The notes under the pieces are model-generated. The model worked only from the letters and a program-made list of their open reading frames with translations. It searched no databases and was not told the origin of the DNA. A program made the translations under genes and the position numbers. Source: Leptospira kobayashii (GTDB taxonomy: Bacteria > Spirochaetota > Leptospiria > Leptospirales > Leptospiraceae). From it: 64,000 nucleotides of DNA. The DNA lies in the NCBI RefSeq assembly GCF_003114835.2, contig NZ_AP025028.1, positions 1,640,001 to 1,704,000 of the forward strand, given 5' to 3'. Every line of letters begins with the position of its first letter. The first letter of the stretch is position 1. This document shows, one piece after another, positions 9,161-18,575 of this stretch.

Positions 9161-9672
9161 ATGAGGCTCTTTCCTTTTTAGGACTGAATCATTTTTCCAC
9201 TGAAGACGATTTAAAAGCGAGCTACCATAGGCTTGCCAAAAAATACCATCCCGATACGGGGGAGTTTACTTCCGAAATCTTATTTCAGGAACTCCAAAAG
9301 AATTACGAGTATCTGAAAAAGTATTTCGAATCGAACAAAAGTTTCGAATCTTTTGCCTCGGGAAAAAAAGAAGAAGCAACTCGTGCTGAAAGATCAAATC
9401 CGGTTCCATCCGATCCTATTTTTATAGTTTATAAAAAAGCGAAAGAAGAAGAAACAAAAGCGATTCTGAATTATTTTGAAAAAACAAAACTCTCCCCTTT
9501 GAATTTGGATGAGGCGAAAAACAATGCTCTCGCACAATTGCGTAGTAAACTCGATCCTGTTTGTAGAATCTATCTAGATATCGCGAAAAATCATCCGAAT
9601 AGCATCTGGGCAAACGATTCCAAATCTTCTTTGGATCGGCTCAGCGTTTGGTGGAAACAGGGTCCATCTTAA
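9139..9672 (+). CDS. J-domain (DnaJ-like) protein
   Basis: 177 residues with an N-terminal J domain (about 5-65) including the HPD tripeptide at 37-39 (KKYHPDTG), which stimulates Hsp70 ATPase. No Gly/Phe region, zinc-finger or DnaJ C-terminal domain follows; the rest is a Lys/Glu-rich helical region of about 100 residues. It is therefore a specialised J protein that would direct DnaK to a particular client. The overlap with the FlgN-like gene and nearness of fliS suggest a client in flagellar assembly, which is inference only. Confidence 0.85.
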   Translation: MDKELLLDEALSFLGLNHFSTEDDLKASYHRLAKKYHPDTGEFTSEILFQELQKNYEYLKKYFESNKSFESFASGKKEEATRAERSNPVPSDPIFIVYKKAKEEETKAILNYFEKTKLSPLNLDEAKNNALAQLRSKLDPVCRIYLDIAKNHPNSIWANDSKSSLDRLSVWWKQGPS

Positions 9673-9751
9673 TAAAATCTTAATACACTATCTCCCTTTC
9701 TTAATTTATCTTCCGTTGACTTGAATCCCATTTTATAGGAAAATTTCAGGT

Positions 9752-11389
9752 ATGAATGATATTTCATACTTGTTTGTCTTTTTCACTCTGCTACTTTTGG
9801 CGGCCCCCTTCACGGGATACTACATGGCCTGGATTCTGGAAGCAAAGTCTCTTCCTACTGAAAAAACGGTCTTTCGTTATTTGGGTTTGGAAAATCCGAA
9901 GGGCCAGGAACCGAAAGAGTATTTGAAAAGTTTGATCGTATTTCATCTGATAGGTGGGGTATTGTTGTTTTTGATTTTGAGTTTTCAAGACAAATTGCCT
10001 TTTAATTCGCTTAAGCTTTCGGGAATGGATTGGGATCTTGCGTTGAATACCGCCATCTCATTTATTACAAATACGAATTGGCAGGCTTACTCCGGAGAGT
10101 CCCAGTTGAGTTATTTTTCGCAAGCCGTTGGCCTGACTCCCCAGAATTTTGTAAGTGCGGGAGTAGGTATCGCCGTATTGGCATTTGCAGGAAGAGCCAT
10201 TGCCAGCACCACAAAACAAGAGTTTGGTAATTTTTGGCAAGACTTGTATCGTTCCGTATTTTTTATACTGCTTCCTTTGAGTTTTATTTTGGCAATTCTG
10301 CTTTTGAGCCAAGGAGTGGTTCAATCTTTTGCGGATACCATTCAAACCTCGGGCTTTGACGGCAATCCCGTATTCATTCCGTTAGGCCCTGTCGCTTCTC
10401 AAGTGTCCATCAAACAATTGGGAACAAACGGGGGAGGATTTTTCGGAGTCAATAGCGCCCATCCCTTTGAAAACCCGACACCTATTTCCAATTTTCTAGA
10501 GCTGTTTTCGATCTTATTCCTTCCTGCGGCTTCTGTGTTTTTATATGGAAAAGCAGTAGGGTCTTTTCGTCATGCTTGGGTTGTATTCTTCGTGATGCTC
10601 GCTTTGATACTCTTGGGTTGGGCGGTAGTCTATATCTCCGAAATCGGTTCTGTCGGATATTGGGAAGGAAAAGAAACCAGATTTAGTCTCGCCGAATCGA
10701 GTTTATGGTTGTCGGCAACAAGTGCTGCTTCCAACGGATCCGTCAATTCCATGCATGATAGTTATTCTCCGTTAGCTGGCGGGGTGGCGCTTTTTCAGAT
10801 TATGATCGGTGAAGTGATATTCGGCGGAGTGGGGGCCGGTATGTACGGAATGTTACTGTTTTTGGTATTGACCGTATTTTTATCAGGACTAATGACCGGT
10901 AGGACACCAGAATATTTGGGAAAAAAAATAGAAAGTTATGATATTAAATGCGTGTTAGTCGGGATATTGTCTCCAACCGTTTGTATTCTGATCGGATCGG
11001 CTGTCACTTTGATGATCGATTCCGGTTATAGCGCAAAAGGACCCCATGCATTGTCCCAGGTATTGTATGCATTTTCTTCAGCTTCGGGAAACAACGGTTC
11101 CGCTTTTGCAGGTTTCGGTGCGGATACGGTTTGGGGGAATTTAGCTTTGGGGTTTTGTATGTTAGTCGGTCGATTTTCCGTGATTGCTTCGGTCATTTTG
11201 CTTACCGGGAATATGGGCGCGAAAAAGACTACAGAAAAGGGACTTGGAAGCTTTAGAACGGATTCTTTATTGTTCGGAGGACTTCTTTTGAGCGTGATTC
11301 TGATTGTTGCCGGATTGTCTTTTTTTCCAGTCCTTTCGCTCGGACCGATACTCGAACAAATCTTACTCTCCAATGGGAAATTATTTTAA
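9752..11389 (+). CDS. kdpA: potassium-transporting ATPase subunit A, KdpA
   Basis: K+-selective pore subunit of the high-affinity KdpFABC pump, related to the SKT channel superfamily. 545 residues with about ten membrane helices. Selectivity-filter segments are visible: TNTNWQAYSGE, GTNGGGFFGVNSAHPFENP (the G-loop) and SASGNNGSAFAGF. The ATG is preceded by a CAGG near 9746; only 79 bp separate it from the J-domain gene. No small kdpF reading frame fits in that gap, so KdpF is absent or elsewhere. First gene of kdpABCDE. Confidence 0.98.
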   Translation: MNDISYLFVFFTLLLLAAPFTGYYMAWILEAKSLPTEKTVFRYLGLENPKGQEPKEYLKSLIVFHLIGGVLLFLILSFQDKLPFNSLKLSGMDWDLALNTAISFITNTNWQAYSGESQLSYFSQAVGLTPQNFVSAGVGIAVLAFAGRAIASTTKQEFGNFWQDLYRSVFFILLPLSFILAILLLSQGVVQSFADTIQTSGFDGNPVFIPLGPVASQVSIKQLGTNGGGFFGVNSAHPFENPTPISNFLELFSILFLPAASVFLYGKAVGSFRHAWVVFFVMLALILLGWAVVYISEIGSVGYWEGKETRFSLAESSLWLSATSAASNGSVNSMHDSYSPLAGGVALFQIMIGEVIFGGVGAGMYGMLLFLVLTVFLSGLMTGRTPEYLGKKIESYDIKCVLVGILSPTVCILIGSAVTLMIDSGYSAKGPHALSQVLYAFSSASGNNGSAFAGFGADTVWGNLALGFCMLVGRFSVIASVILLTGNMGAKKTTEKGLGSFRTDSLLFGGLLLSVILIVAGLSFFPVLSLGPILEQILLSNGKLF

Positions 11390-11398
11390 AGGGAATTT

Positions 11399-13450
11399 AT
11401 GGAAAAATCAGGATTATTCATTTCTAAAGAATTATTCGTTCAGTCCCTAATGGGCTCTTTTGCGAAGCTTTCTCCGGGAAAAGCGTTTTTAAATCCCGTC
11501 ATGGCCTCTGTTTGGGTTGGGACCGTATTGTTATCGTTACAGATCATGTATCATTTCTTTTTGGGGCGATATGTTCAATTTGACGTTACCATATTGCTCT
11601 GGTTAATCTTGACCTTGATCTTTGCTAATTTTGCGGAAGCGCTTGCGGAAGGAAGAGGAAAAGCTAGAGCGGATAGTCTGAAGAAAACAAGATCTTCCAG
11701 TTTTGCAAAAAAAGCCAAATCGGAAAATGATAAAGAGTTCACAATTGTAAACTCATCCGAGTTGAAGATAGGTGATTTGGTTTATGTTGAGGCGGGAGAG
11801 ATGATCCCCGGAGACGGAGATGTGGTCATAGGTATTGCCAGCGTGGATGAATCAGCGATTACGGGGGAGTCGGCTCCTGTGATTCGGGAAAGTGGTGGTG
11901 ATAGATCCGCTGTAACAGGAGGGACTAAAGTTTTATCAGATTTTCTCTATATCAAAATTACTGCAAATCCCGGAGAAAGTTTTTTGGATAAGATGATTTC
12001 TCTCATCGAAGGGGCTTCCCGAAATAAAACACCTAACGAAATTGCTTTGGGAATTTTGCTTACTTCTTTGACATTGTTATTCGGACTGGCAGTAATCACT
12101 CTGGTTCCTATTGCCGATTTTGTTTCGAAAGAAACAGGTTACAGTTGGAATTTAAGTTTTTCCATCTGGCTTTCTTTGTTTGTCTGCTTGATTCCGACGA
12201 CGATAGCGGCTCTACTCAGTGCCATTGGAATTTCGGGAATGGAAAGACTCATCCGTTACAATGTTGTGGCCAAAAGCGGTAAAGCTGTGGAGGCAGCAGG
12301 AGATATCAACGTATTGTTATTGGATAAAACCGGAACGATCACTCTGGGAAACCGTGAGGCAAGAGCATTTTATGCGGCACCCGGTATCAAGGAAGAGGAT
12401 CTGGCTGATGCTTCTCAGTTGTCTTCCCTATCGGATGAAACACCGGAAGGCAGATCGATTGTCATTCTCGCAAAACAGAAATTTGCTATCAGAGAGAGAA
12501 ATTTACAGGACTTAATCGTTCGCTGGATTCCTTTTAGTGCGACTACCAGAATGAGCGGAGTGGAAATTTATAGTGATGGGAAATTAACAAAAAATATACG
12601 AAAAGGTTCCATAGATTCCATTCGAAAATTTGTAGAATCGCAGGATGGAATGATCCCTAATGAAGTGAGTGAGATATCCGAGGAGGTGGCTCGAAAGGGC
12701 TCGACTCCTATTCTGGTAGCCGATGGTAAAACCATACTAGGGTTAGTTGAACTAAAAGATATAGTCAAAGGCGGACTGAAAGAAAGATTTACATACATGA
12801 GAAGGATGGGGATTCGAACGGTGATGATCACCGGGGATAATCCGTTGACGGCGGCGGCGATAGCCGCCGAGGCAGGTGTGGATGATTTTATTGCAGAAGC
12901 GACTCCTGAACGGAAATTGGAAAGGATTCGAGAGGAACAAGCCAAAGGATATCTTGTGGCAATGATCGGAGATGGAACGAATGATGCTCCCGCGCTAGCT
13001 CAATCCGATGTAGGCGTTGCTATGAATACAGGAACCCAAACCGCTAGAGAAGCCGGCAATATGATTGATCTAGACAGTAACCCGAGTAAGTTGATTGAAA
13101 TTGTTGAAATAGGAAAACAACTATTGATGACCCGAGGGGCATTGACCACATTTAGTATCGCCAATGACGTTGCAAAATATTTCGCAATCCTGCCCGCTTT
13201 GTTTACTCCCTTGTCACCTCTGAACATTATGAAACTATCTTCTCCCGAGAATGCGATTTTGTCCGCAGTGATATTCAATGCTTTGATCATTCCTGCTTTA
13301 ATTCCATTGGCTTTAAAAGGTGTGAAATATGAACCGAAATCCGCCGATTCCGCTTTGGCTAGAAATGTTTTTCTATATGGCGGAGGAGGCATTGTTCTGC
13401 CATTTTTAGGAATTAAGCTGATTGATTTGATTTTAACAGGAGTATTTTAA
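11399..13450 (+). CDS. kdpB: potassium-transporting P-type ATPase subunit B, KdpB
   Basis: Catalytic P-type ATPase subunit of the Kdp pump. 683 residues. All signature elements are present: TGES in the actuator domain (155-158), phosphorylation motif DKTGT with the acceptor D309, the hinge motif [12 protein letters not shown], and TGDNPLTA. Begins 9 bp after kdpA; the last base of its stop is shared with the first base of kdpC, so the three structural genes are translationally linked. Confidence 0.98.
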   Translation: MEKSGLFISKELFVQSLMGSFAKLSPGKAFLNPVMASVWVGTVLLSLQIMYHFFLGRYVQFDVTILLWLILTLIFANFAEALAEGRGKARADSLKKTRSSSFAKKAKSENDKEFTIVNSSELKIGDLVYVEAGEMIPGDGDVVIGIASVDESAITGESAPVIRESGGDRSAVTGGTKVLSDFLYIKITANPGESFLDKMISLIEGASRNKTPNEIALGILLTSLTLLFGLAVITLVPIADFVSKETGYSWNLSFSIWLSLFVCLIPTTIAALLSAIGISGMERLIRYNVVAKSGKAVEAAGDINVLLLDKTGTITLGNREARAFYAAPGIKEEDLADASQLSSLSDETPEGRSIVILAKQKFAIRERNLQDLIVRWIPFSATTRMSGVEIYSDGKLTKNIRKGSIDSIRKFVESQDGMIPNEVSEISEEVARKGSTPILVADGKTILGLVELKDIVKGGLKERFTYMRRMGIRTVMITGDNPLTAAAIAAEAGVDDFIAEATPERKLERIREEQAKGYLVAMIGDGTNDAPALAQSDVGVAMNTGTQTAREAGNMIDLDSNPSKLIEIVEIGKQLLMTRGALTTFSIANDVAKYFAILPALFTPLSPLNIMKLSSPENAILSAVIFNALIIPALIPLALKGVKYEPKSADSALARNVFLYGGGGIVLPFLGIKLIDLILTGVF

Positions 13451-14022
13451 TGAGCCGTATCAATACGCAAAATGATTTGGGGATTGCAATTCGTTTTATT
13501 ATAATTTCCATTTTGATTTTAGGATTTGTTTATCCCTTGTCTGTGACTCTGATTGGTTCGAAAATTTTTCCGGACTTATCGAATGGAAGTCTGATTAAAA
13601 ATAAAGAGGGCGAAATAAAAGGTTCTTATCTGTTGGCACAAAAACATCAGACAGGTATTTATTTCATTTCCCGGCCTAGTGCAGGAGATTATTCGACTCT
13701 ACCGTCTCTTGCTTCCCAGTTGGCACCTTCCAGTTTGGATTTACACAAAAAAGTGGAGGAGAGAAAATCGGATCTTGGTTTGAAAGGAATTGATTGGAAT
13801 CGGTGCCAGGAACTTTTGTATGAGTCAGGGAGCGGGCTTGATCCTCATATCACTCTCGATTGTGCCAAAGCACAGGTTGCTTATATTGCAAAAAATAGGA
13901 ATATACCGACAGACAATCTCGATCTTGCAATTGATCGAATGAAAGAGAGTCCCATTTTCGGAATCCTAGGTAGGGAAAGAATCAATGTTATGTTACTCAA
14001 TCTTCGTTTAGAAAGCTTGTGA
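13450..14022 (+). CDS. kdpC: potassium-transporting ATPase subunit C, KdpC
   Basis: 190 residues with one N-terminal membrane helix (about 12-36) and a periplasmic domain. KdpC raises ATP affinity or helps K+ delivery in the KdpFABC complex. The family motif SGSGLDPHIT matches the conserved S-x-SGLDPHI block, and the C-terminal region FGILGRERINVMLLN fits. Overlaps kdpB by one base and kdpD by four if kdpD starts at GTG 14019. Confidence 0.97.
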   Translation: MSRINTQNDLGIAIRFIIISILILGFVYPLSVTLIGSKIFPDLSNGSLIKNKEGEIKGSYLLAQKHQTGIYFISRPSAGDYSTLPSLASQLAPSSLDLHKKVEERKSDLGLKGIDWNRCQELLYESGSGLDPHITLDCAKAQVAYIAKNRNIPTDNLDLAIDRMKESPIFGILGRERINVMLLNLRLESL

Positions 14023-16604
14023 AGGATCGAATGAAAACCCCGGAAGAATATTTGGTTTTAGCCAAACAGGATGCAAAAAACACATCGGGAAAGTTGAAGG
14101 TTTTTTTCGGAATGTCTCCCGGCGTAGGTAAAACCTATGCTATGTTAAAGGAAGCGCAAAGAATGAGAGAGGAAGGAAAATCCGTTCTCGTTGGAATTGT
14201 TGAAACCCATGGCCGGTTTGAAACGGAACAGTTATTGGACGGACTTGAAATTCTTCCTTTGAAAAAGATTCATTATCGCGACAAGGAATGGGATGAATTG
14301 GATACTGAAACGATATTGAAGCGAAAGCCTGAATTTGTTTTGGTAGATGAGCTTGCACACACAAATATTCCCGGTTCCTTACACAAAAAAAGATATCAAG
14401 ACGTTTTTGAAATCCTTGAAGCAGGGATTCATGTTTTGACGACCGTAAATGTACAACACTTGGAAAGTCAGGTGAATTTAGTTGAAAAAACACTTTTGTC
14501 GCCCGTAAAGGAAACAATTCCCGATTCTATTTTGCAAAGAGCAGACGAACTCGTATTAATTGATATTATTCCTGATGAATTATTAAAAAGACTGAAGGAT
14601 GGAAAAGTTTATCTTCCTGAAAAAATCGAATGGGCGAAGGAAAATTTCTTCAAAGAAGAAAATTTGACCTACCTTCGGGAATTGTCTTTGAATTACACGG
14701 CTCGTTTCGTGGAGAAGAGATTGCCTCAAGGGAAAGAGAGCCTGCTCGTTGCCATCTCCGCAAGTCCCAGTTCCAAATCTTTGCTTCGACAAGCGAAAAG
14801 ACTGGCAATCGAAAGGAATAGTGAATTGGTTGCGATTTTTACGGAAGCGGAGGATGGACTTAGTCCGGAGGAGAAAAAAGAAATACGTTCCCATATCAAT
14901 CTGGCTAAAGAATTGGGAGCTGAAGTGGTTCATTCGTATGAGTCCGATCCCGTTATCGGGATTGTGAATGTTGCGAGAGAAAAGAGAATTAATCGGATTA
15001 TGATCGGGAGAAATACAGATTTTTACCGGTTCTCTTTTTTTAAGAAATCCGTTCCTAACCGCTTGATCGGATTGTTGCAAGATGTGGAAATTATAGTTGT
15101 ACCTATCGAAAGAAAAGCGGGAAAGAAGATCAGCCTTTGGAAATTGCTGATTCCTTCTTCGAGTGTTAGAAGTTATCTAAGCGTTTCCTTACTGGTAGGT
15201 GTTCTGACTTTTGCAAATTCATTGGTGTTTCCCTATATAGGTTACTGGCCGATTTCCATTCTATATTTGTTTTTTGTGGCTTTGTCCGGAGTATTCTATA
15301 CAAGAGGTCCTGTTTTAGTTGCTGCACTTTTGTCGGCATTTTTATGGAATTATTTGTTTATCCCTCCTAGATTTACTTTTTTTATCACTAAACTGGAAGA
15401 TCTATTGATGTTTTTTATTTTTATCATCATTGCTTTGGTGAACGGAAGTTTGACGGCAAAGTTGAAAAAGAATGAGGTTAAATTAAGATCCAGAGAGGAA
15501 AAATTATCCATATTATACGAACTGACTGCAACGCTTTCTCAAACTTCCTTGGGTAATGAAATTTTAAAAGTAGGGGATTTGTTTTTTAAAAGACTTTTTC
15601 CCTTTCCGGTTCGTATGCATTTATTTCATAATGGAAAGTTGAGTCCTGATATTTCCGATCCTAAAGAATTAGCGGTTGCTTTGTGGGTAATAAAAAATGG
15701 AAAGCCGGCCGGTAGATTTACCGATACATTGCCGTTGACAGATAGCAGTTTTTATCCTTTATTATCTCCCGGTGGAACAACCGGTGTTATCACGGTTCAA
15801 ACTAAGGAAGAGCCTAGTTTGGAACAGGAAATATTGTTAAACACGATTGCAAATCAGGTTTCCATTGCTTTGGAGAGGGACACTTTATCGGAAGACGCGA
15901 GGAAAAATTATCTATTAGTCGAATCTGAAAAACTTTATAATTTGCTATTTAATTCTTTGTCTCACGAATTAAAAACTCCTCTAACGGCTATTAACGGTTC
16001 TGCTACTGCTTTAATGGATCCTGAGATTGACGGTAATCAGGAAGCTAGAAGGGCATTGATCGAAGAAATTCAATCCAGTGCATTGATCTTAAATTTGTTA
16101 CTTGGGAATCTTTTGGACATTAGCAGGATTGAATCTGGCCATCTTGCTTTAAAGAAAGAAAAGATTTATCCGAATGAAATTATTTCCGATGTAATATCTT
16201 ATTTGGGTTCTTCCAAGGAAGGACATCAAATTATTACGAATGTTGTAAATCCGGAGATCCCTTTGATTTTGGATCGAACTTTCTTTGGCCATGCGATTTT
16301 TAATTTGGTTTATAATGCTTGTTTGTATTCTCCCAGAGATTCTAAGATTATGATATCCGTTGAAATGAAAGAAGGGATGTCGGTTTGGAAAGTGGAAGAT
16401 GAAGGAATGGGACTTCCCGAAGATTCCTCCGTGGTATTTCAGAAATTTTTTCGAGGGGAATCTACAGGAAAGATCGGGACCGGCCTCGGCTTGGCAATTA
16501 CAAAATCCATTATAGAATTGCATGGAGGTAATATTGTAGCAGAAAATAGAAAAAAAGGTGGAGCTTGTTTTCAGATTGAAGTTCCTTTTCCATTAGATGC
16601 ATAA
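14019..16604 (+). CDS. kdpD: sensor histidine kinase KdpD
   Basis: Senses K+ limitation or salt stress and phosphorylates KdpE. 861 residues from GTG 14019; an ATG at 14031 with AAGGA just before it is an equally plausible start. Domain order: N-terminal KdpD domain with Walker A (FFGMSPGVGKTYAM, GVGKT at 35-39), universal-stress-like domain (about 240-365), four membrane helices (about 385-495), a GAF-like linker, HisKA domain with phospho-acceptor H649 in SLSHELKTPLTAI, and a C-terminal HATPase with GTGLGLAITKS. All parts of the E. coli protein are present. Confidence 0.97.
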   Translation: MKDRMKTPEEYLVLAKQDAKNTSGKLKVFFGMSPGVGKTYAMLKEAQRMREEGKSVLVGIVETHGRFETEQLLDGLEILPLKKIHYRDKEWDELDTETILKRKPEFVLVDELAHTNIPGSLHKKRYQDVFEILEAGIHVLTTVNVQHLESQVNLVEKTLLSPVKETIPDSILQRADELVLIDIIPDELLKRLKDGKVYLPEKIEWAKENFFKEENLTYLRELSLNYTARFVEKRLPQGKESLLVAISASPSSKSLLRQAKRLAIERNSELVAIFTEAEDGLSPEEKKEIRSHINLAKELGAEVVHSYESDPVIGIVNVAREKRINRIMIGRNTDFYRFSFFKKSVPNRLIGLLQDVEIIVVPIERKAGKKISLWKLLIPSSSVRSYLSVSLLVGVLTFANSLVFPYIGYWPISILYLFFVALSGVFYTRGPVLVAALLSAFLWNYLFIPPRFTFFITKLEDLLMFFIFIIIALVNGSLTAKLKKNEVKLRSREEKLSILYELTATLSQTSLGNEILKVGDLFFKRLFPFPVRMHLFHNGKLSPDISDPKELAVALWVIKNGKPAGRFTDTLPLTDSSFYPLLSPGGTTGVITVQTKEEPSLEQEILLNTIANQVSIALERDTLSEDARKNYLLVESEKLYNLLFNSLSHELKTPLTAINGSATALMDPEIDGNQEARRALIEEIQSSALILNLLLGNLLDISRIESGHLALKKEKIYPNEIISDVISYLGSSKEGHQIITNVVNPEIPLILDRTFFGHAIFNLVYNACLYSPRDSKIMISVEMKEGMSVWKVEDEGMGLPEDSSVVFQKFFRGESTGKIGTGLGLAITKSIIELHGGNIVAENRKKGGACFQIEVPFPLDA

Positions 16605-17292
16605 TTCTCATCTACCCAAATCTGATGTTATCTTGATTGTGGATGATGATACTCGTATCAGAAAAATTCTTCGTATCGCTTTGGAAGCGAAAGGCTATTT
16701 CACTTTGGAAGCTGCTTCTAAGAAGGAAGCAATCGAGCTTATCGCTTTGCAATCTCCTAAACTCGTTCTTTTGGATTTGCAATTACCTGATGGATCAGGG
16801 GAAGATTTGATAAAAGAGGTCCGGCAATGGACCGAAATTCCTGTGATCGTGCTCTCGGTAATCAATCAAGATGAGGACAAAATCCGGCTACTAGACAGCG
16901 GAGCGGATGATTATGTTACTAAGCCATTTTCTATGGGAGAATTGCTGGCTCGTATGAGGACGGCTTTGCGTCGTATCCCGGAAGATGAATCTCAATCGCC
17001 GTGGCATCACGGAAATCTGAAAATTGATATTACGAACCGTCAAATATTAAAAAATAATAATGTTGTTCGTCTAACACCAACTGAATTTCAGTTATTGGCA
17101 TTTTTTATCAAAAATTCAGGCAGGGTTTTGACATATGAAATGCTAATTAAAGTTATATGGGGGGATGATGCTCAAAATGAAATGAATTCTTTACGAGTGC
17201 ATGTCGCACAGTTAAGAAAAAAGATAGAAGATCATCCGGGCGAGCCTCAATGGTTATTTACTGAGCCAGGTATTGGTTATCGATGGAAATAG
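16597..17292 (+). CDS. kdpE: OmpR-family response regulator KdpE
   Basis: 231 residues: receiver domain with DDD near 16-18 and phospho-acceptor D60 (LVLLDLQLPDGSG), then a winged-helix OmpR/PhoB DNA-binding domain (about 130-230) ending PQWLFTEPGIGYRWK. The conserved DSGADDYVTKPFSMGEL is seen. Its ATG overlaps the end of kdpD by 8 bp. Expected to activate kdpABC when phosphorylated by KdpD. Convergent with the DUF1564 gene 16 bp downstream. Confidence 0.97.
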   Translation: MHNSHLPKSDVILIVDDDTRIRKILRIALEAKGYFTLEAASKKEAIELIALQSPKLVLLDLQLPDGSGEDLIKEVRQWTEIPVIVLSVINQDEDKIRLLDSGADDYVTKPFSMGELLARMRTALRRIPEDESQSPWHHGNLKIDITNRQILKNNNVVRLTPTEFQLLAFFIKNSGRVLTYEMLIKVIWGDDAQNEMNSLRVHVAQLRKKIEDHPGEPQWLFTEPGIGYRWK

Positions 17293-17308
17293 CTTTTGTA
17301 ATCGGTTT

Positions 17309-17887
17309 TTATGAGGAGTTTGTGCAATGTTTGATTTGGATTGTGTAGGTGGGGATCGGTGTTTGGTAGTTTTTTCTTAGGTATTGGTGGGATTCGAGTG
17401 ACTGGAAAGATGTGGTACTTCTTACAACACCCAACGCACGCATTACCTCCAACCAACCAAGTTCTTCCCATTCCAACATCAACACAAGTAATCTGCTCCT
17501 CGAAATCCCTAAAGCTTGTGCCATTATGTCCATTTCCACCAAATCTCTGTCATGTATCCTACAGCTTACTTTTTTCAAAGCTAAGCCGGTATTTTGGTAA
17601 GTGCGAGTAACCTTCTTTCGAATCTTAGGTATCAATCCTTGGTAGATAGGAAAGGCAGACCCTTCCAATAGACTCCTTACTAGACCGGAGTAAGAACTAC
17701 CTCGCCGCCAGCCTGCTTGCCGCCGTTTTAAGATTAATTCTTCGGGAATCAAAAAGGAAGTATTTATATCTTTGATATAACGAAATCGGTAAGTAACAGT
17801 TTCGCTATTTTCTTCAGAAAATTCCTTTTTGCTAAACCCTTTGCGTATAAATTCATTAAAATCAATAATTGAATCTTCATCTCTCAT
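17309..17887 (-). CDS. DUF1564-family protein
   Basis: 192 residues. The block TSFLIPEELILKRRQAGWRR, then YSGLVRSLL, RTYQNTGLALKKVSCRIHD, and DLVEMDIMAQALGISRSRL matches the DUF1564 family, which I know as a multi-copy family in Leptospira with no assigned function. The C-terminal half has a ribbon-helix-helix or HTH-like look (MAQALGISRSRLLVLMLEWE), so DNA binding is a possibility and no more than that. The 27 C-terminal residues are low in hydrophobics. It stands alone between the kdp operon and the periplasmic protein gene. Confidence 0.8.
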   Translation of the reverse strand: MRDEDSIIDFNEFIRKGFSKKEFSEENSETVTYRFRYIKDINTSFLIPEELILKRRQAGWRRGSSYSGLVRSLLEGSAFPIYQGLIPKIRKKVTRTYQNTGLALKKVSCRIHDRDLVEMDIMAQALGISRSRLLVLMLEWEELGWLEVMRALGVVRSTTSFQSLESHQYLRKNYQTPIPTYTIQIKHCTNSS

Positions 17888-17920
17888 AAATAAGGAGGGT
17901 CAAGTTTCAATAGATTTGGT

Positions 17921-18448
17921 CTAATTTTTTGGTTCGGTTTTTAAGTGATTTGAATTTATAAACTCTCTTAATTTGAATGCTTCGTCAACAAACTCAATGG
18001 ATGTTATTTTTTCCCGGTCGAGAAAAATCAAAGTCACTAGTCCTTTTTTACGAGGAATGGTAGAGCCTATATTTTCTTCACGGATAAGATGGATGGTGTA
18101 AGAATAAGATCTCATTTTGGGTAAGGCTACGAATTTAGTGATCAAACCTGGCATTTTATGGATATCGGAAATCAGGACGGATTCTGACTGATTCAATAGA
18201 GAATCTCCATCTTTTTCCAAAACACTATGTACGATCTTACTTGCGTCCATATCGGAAACAAAAATTACTTTCTTCGTATTTTGAGCGATAGGTGCTTCTT
18301 TTTCAAATTGGTTTGTGAAAATGATTTTAGGAAAAGAATCTCCTTTGCGAAGCCAGTTTTCATCTTCCGCAAAAAGGTCGGCTGTCAGAAAAAGAATCAA
18401 AAGAGGAAAGGTCACCAAGGAAAAAATTCTATGATAGGGGATTTGCAT
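17921..18448 (-). CDS. periplasmic protein of unknown function
   Basis: Start set at ATG 18448 (175 residues) because it gives a clean signal peptide ending near LFA-EDEN (residues 1 to about 25); a TTG six codons upstream is possible. The mature domain has a thioredoxin-fold flavour reminiscent of YtfJ-type proteins (GDSFPKIIFTNQF, then KKVIFVSDMDASK, then GLVTLIFLDREK) but no CxxC motif, so redox activity is unlikely. Located between the DUF1564 gene and the 3' end of the TRAP operon; a strong hairpin at 18497 separates it from that operon. Confidence 0.7.
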   Translation of the reverse strand: MQIPYHRIFSLVTFPLLILFLTADLFAEDENWLRKGDSFPKIIFTNQFEKEAPIAQNTKKVIFVSDMDASKIVHSVLEKDGDSLLNQSESVLISDIHKMPGLITKFVALPKMRSYSYTIHLIREENIGSTIPRKKGLVTLIFLDREKITSIEFVDEAFKLREFINSNHLKTEPKN

Positions 18449-18496
18449 TTGTTTAGAATCCGCCAATCGCCAAAAAAATACAAGGTTTTGTCAGCC

Positions 18497-18526
18497 CCAG
18501 TTTTTGCGTTTCACGGCAAAAACTGG
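18497..18526 (-). terminator. perfect inverted repeat after dctM, probable operon 3' end
   Basis: CCAGTTTTTGC (18497-18507) and GCAAAAACTGG (18516-18526) form an 11-bp perfect stem with an 8-base loop, 50 bp after the dctM stop. There is no immediate U-run on the minus strand (TTTTTTT occurs only about 20 bases later), so it may be a transcript-stabilising 3' hairpin or an operator for the following gene instead of a classical terminator. Confidence 0.5.
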
Positions 18527-18575
18527 ACCAACAGGCAACCTTAAAACAGCCTTTTAGCCAAGTCGAAAATCAAAT

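Noticed and set aside
9716..9745. TTGACT...GAAAAT as the kdp promoter
   Set aside because: The -10 box is weak and would put the start at the ATG; no KdpE box seen. Not supportable.
9673..9751. Possible kdpF gene
   Set aside because: Only 79 bp and no reading frame with a start and a membrane helix; KdpF looks absent here.
14140..15080. Long antisense reading frames across kdpD, kdpB and the giant lipoprotein
   Set aside because: Shadow frames: no ribosome-binding site, no family similarity, and the sense genes are certain.
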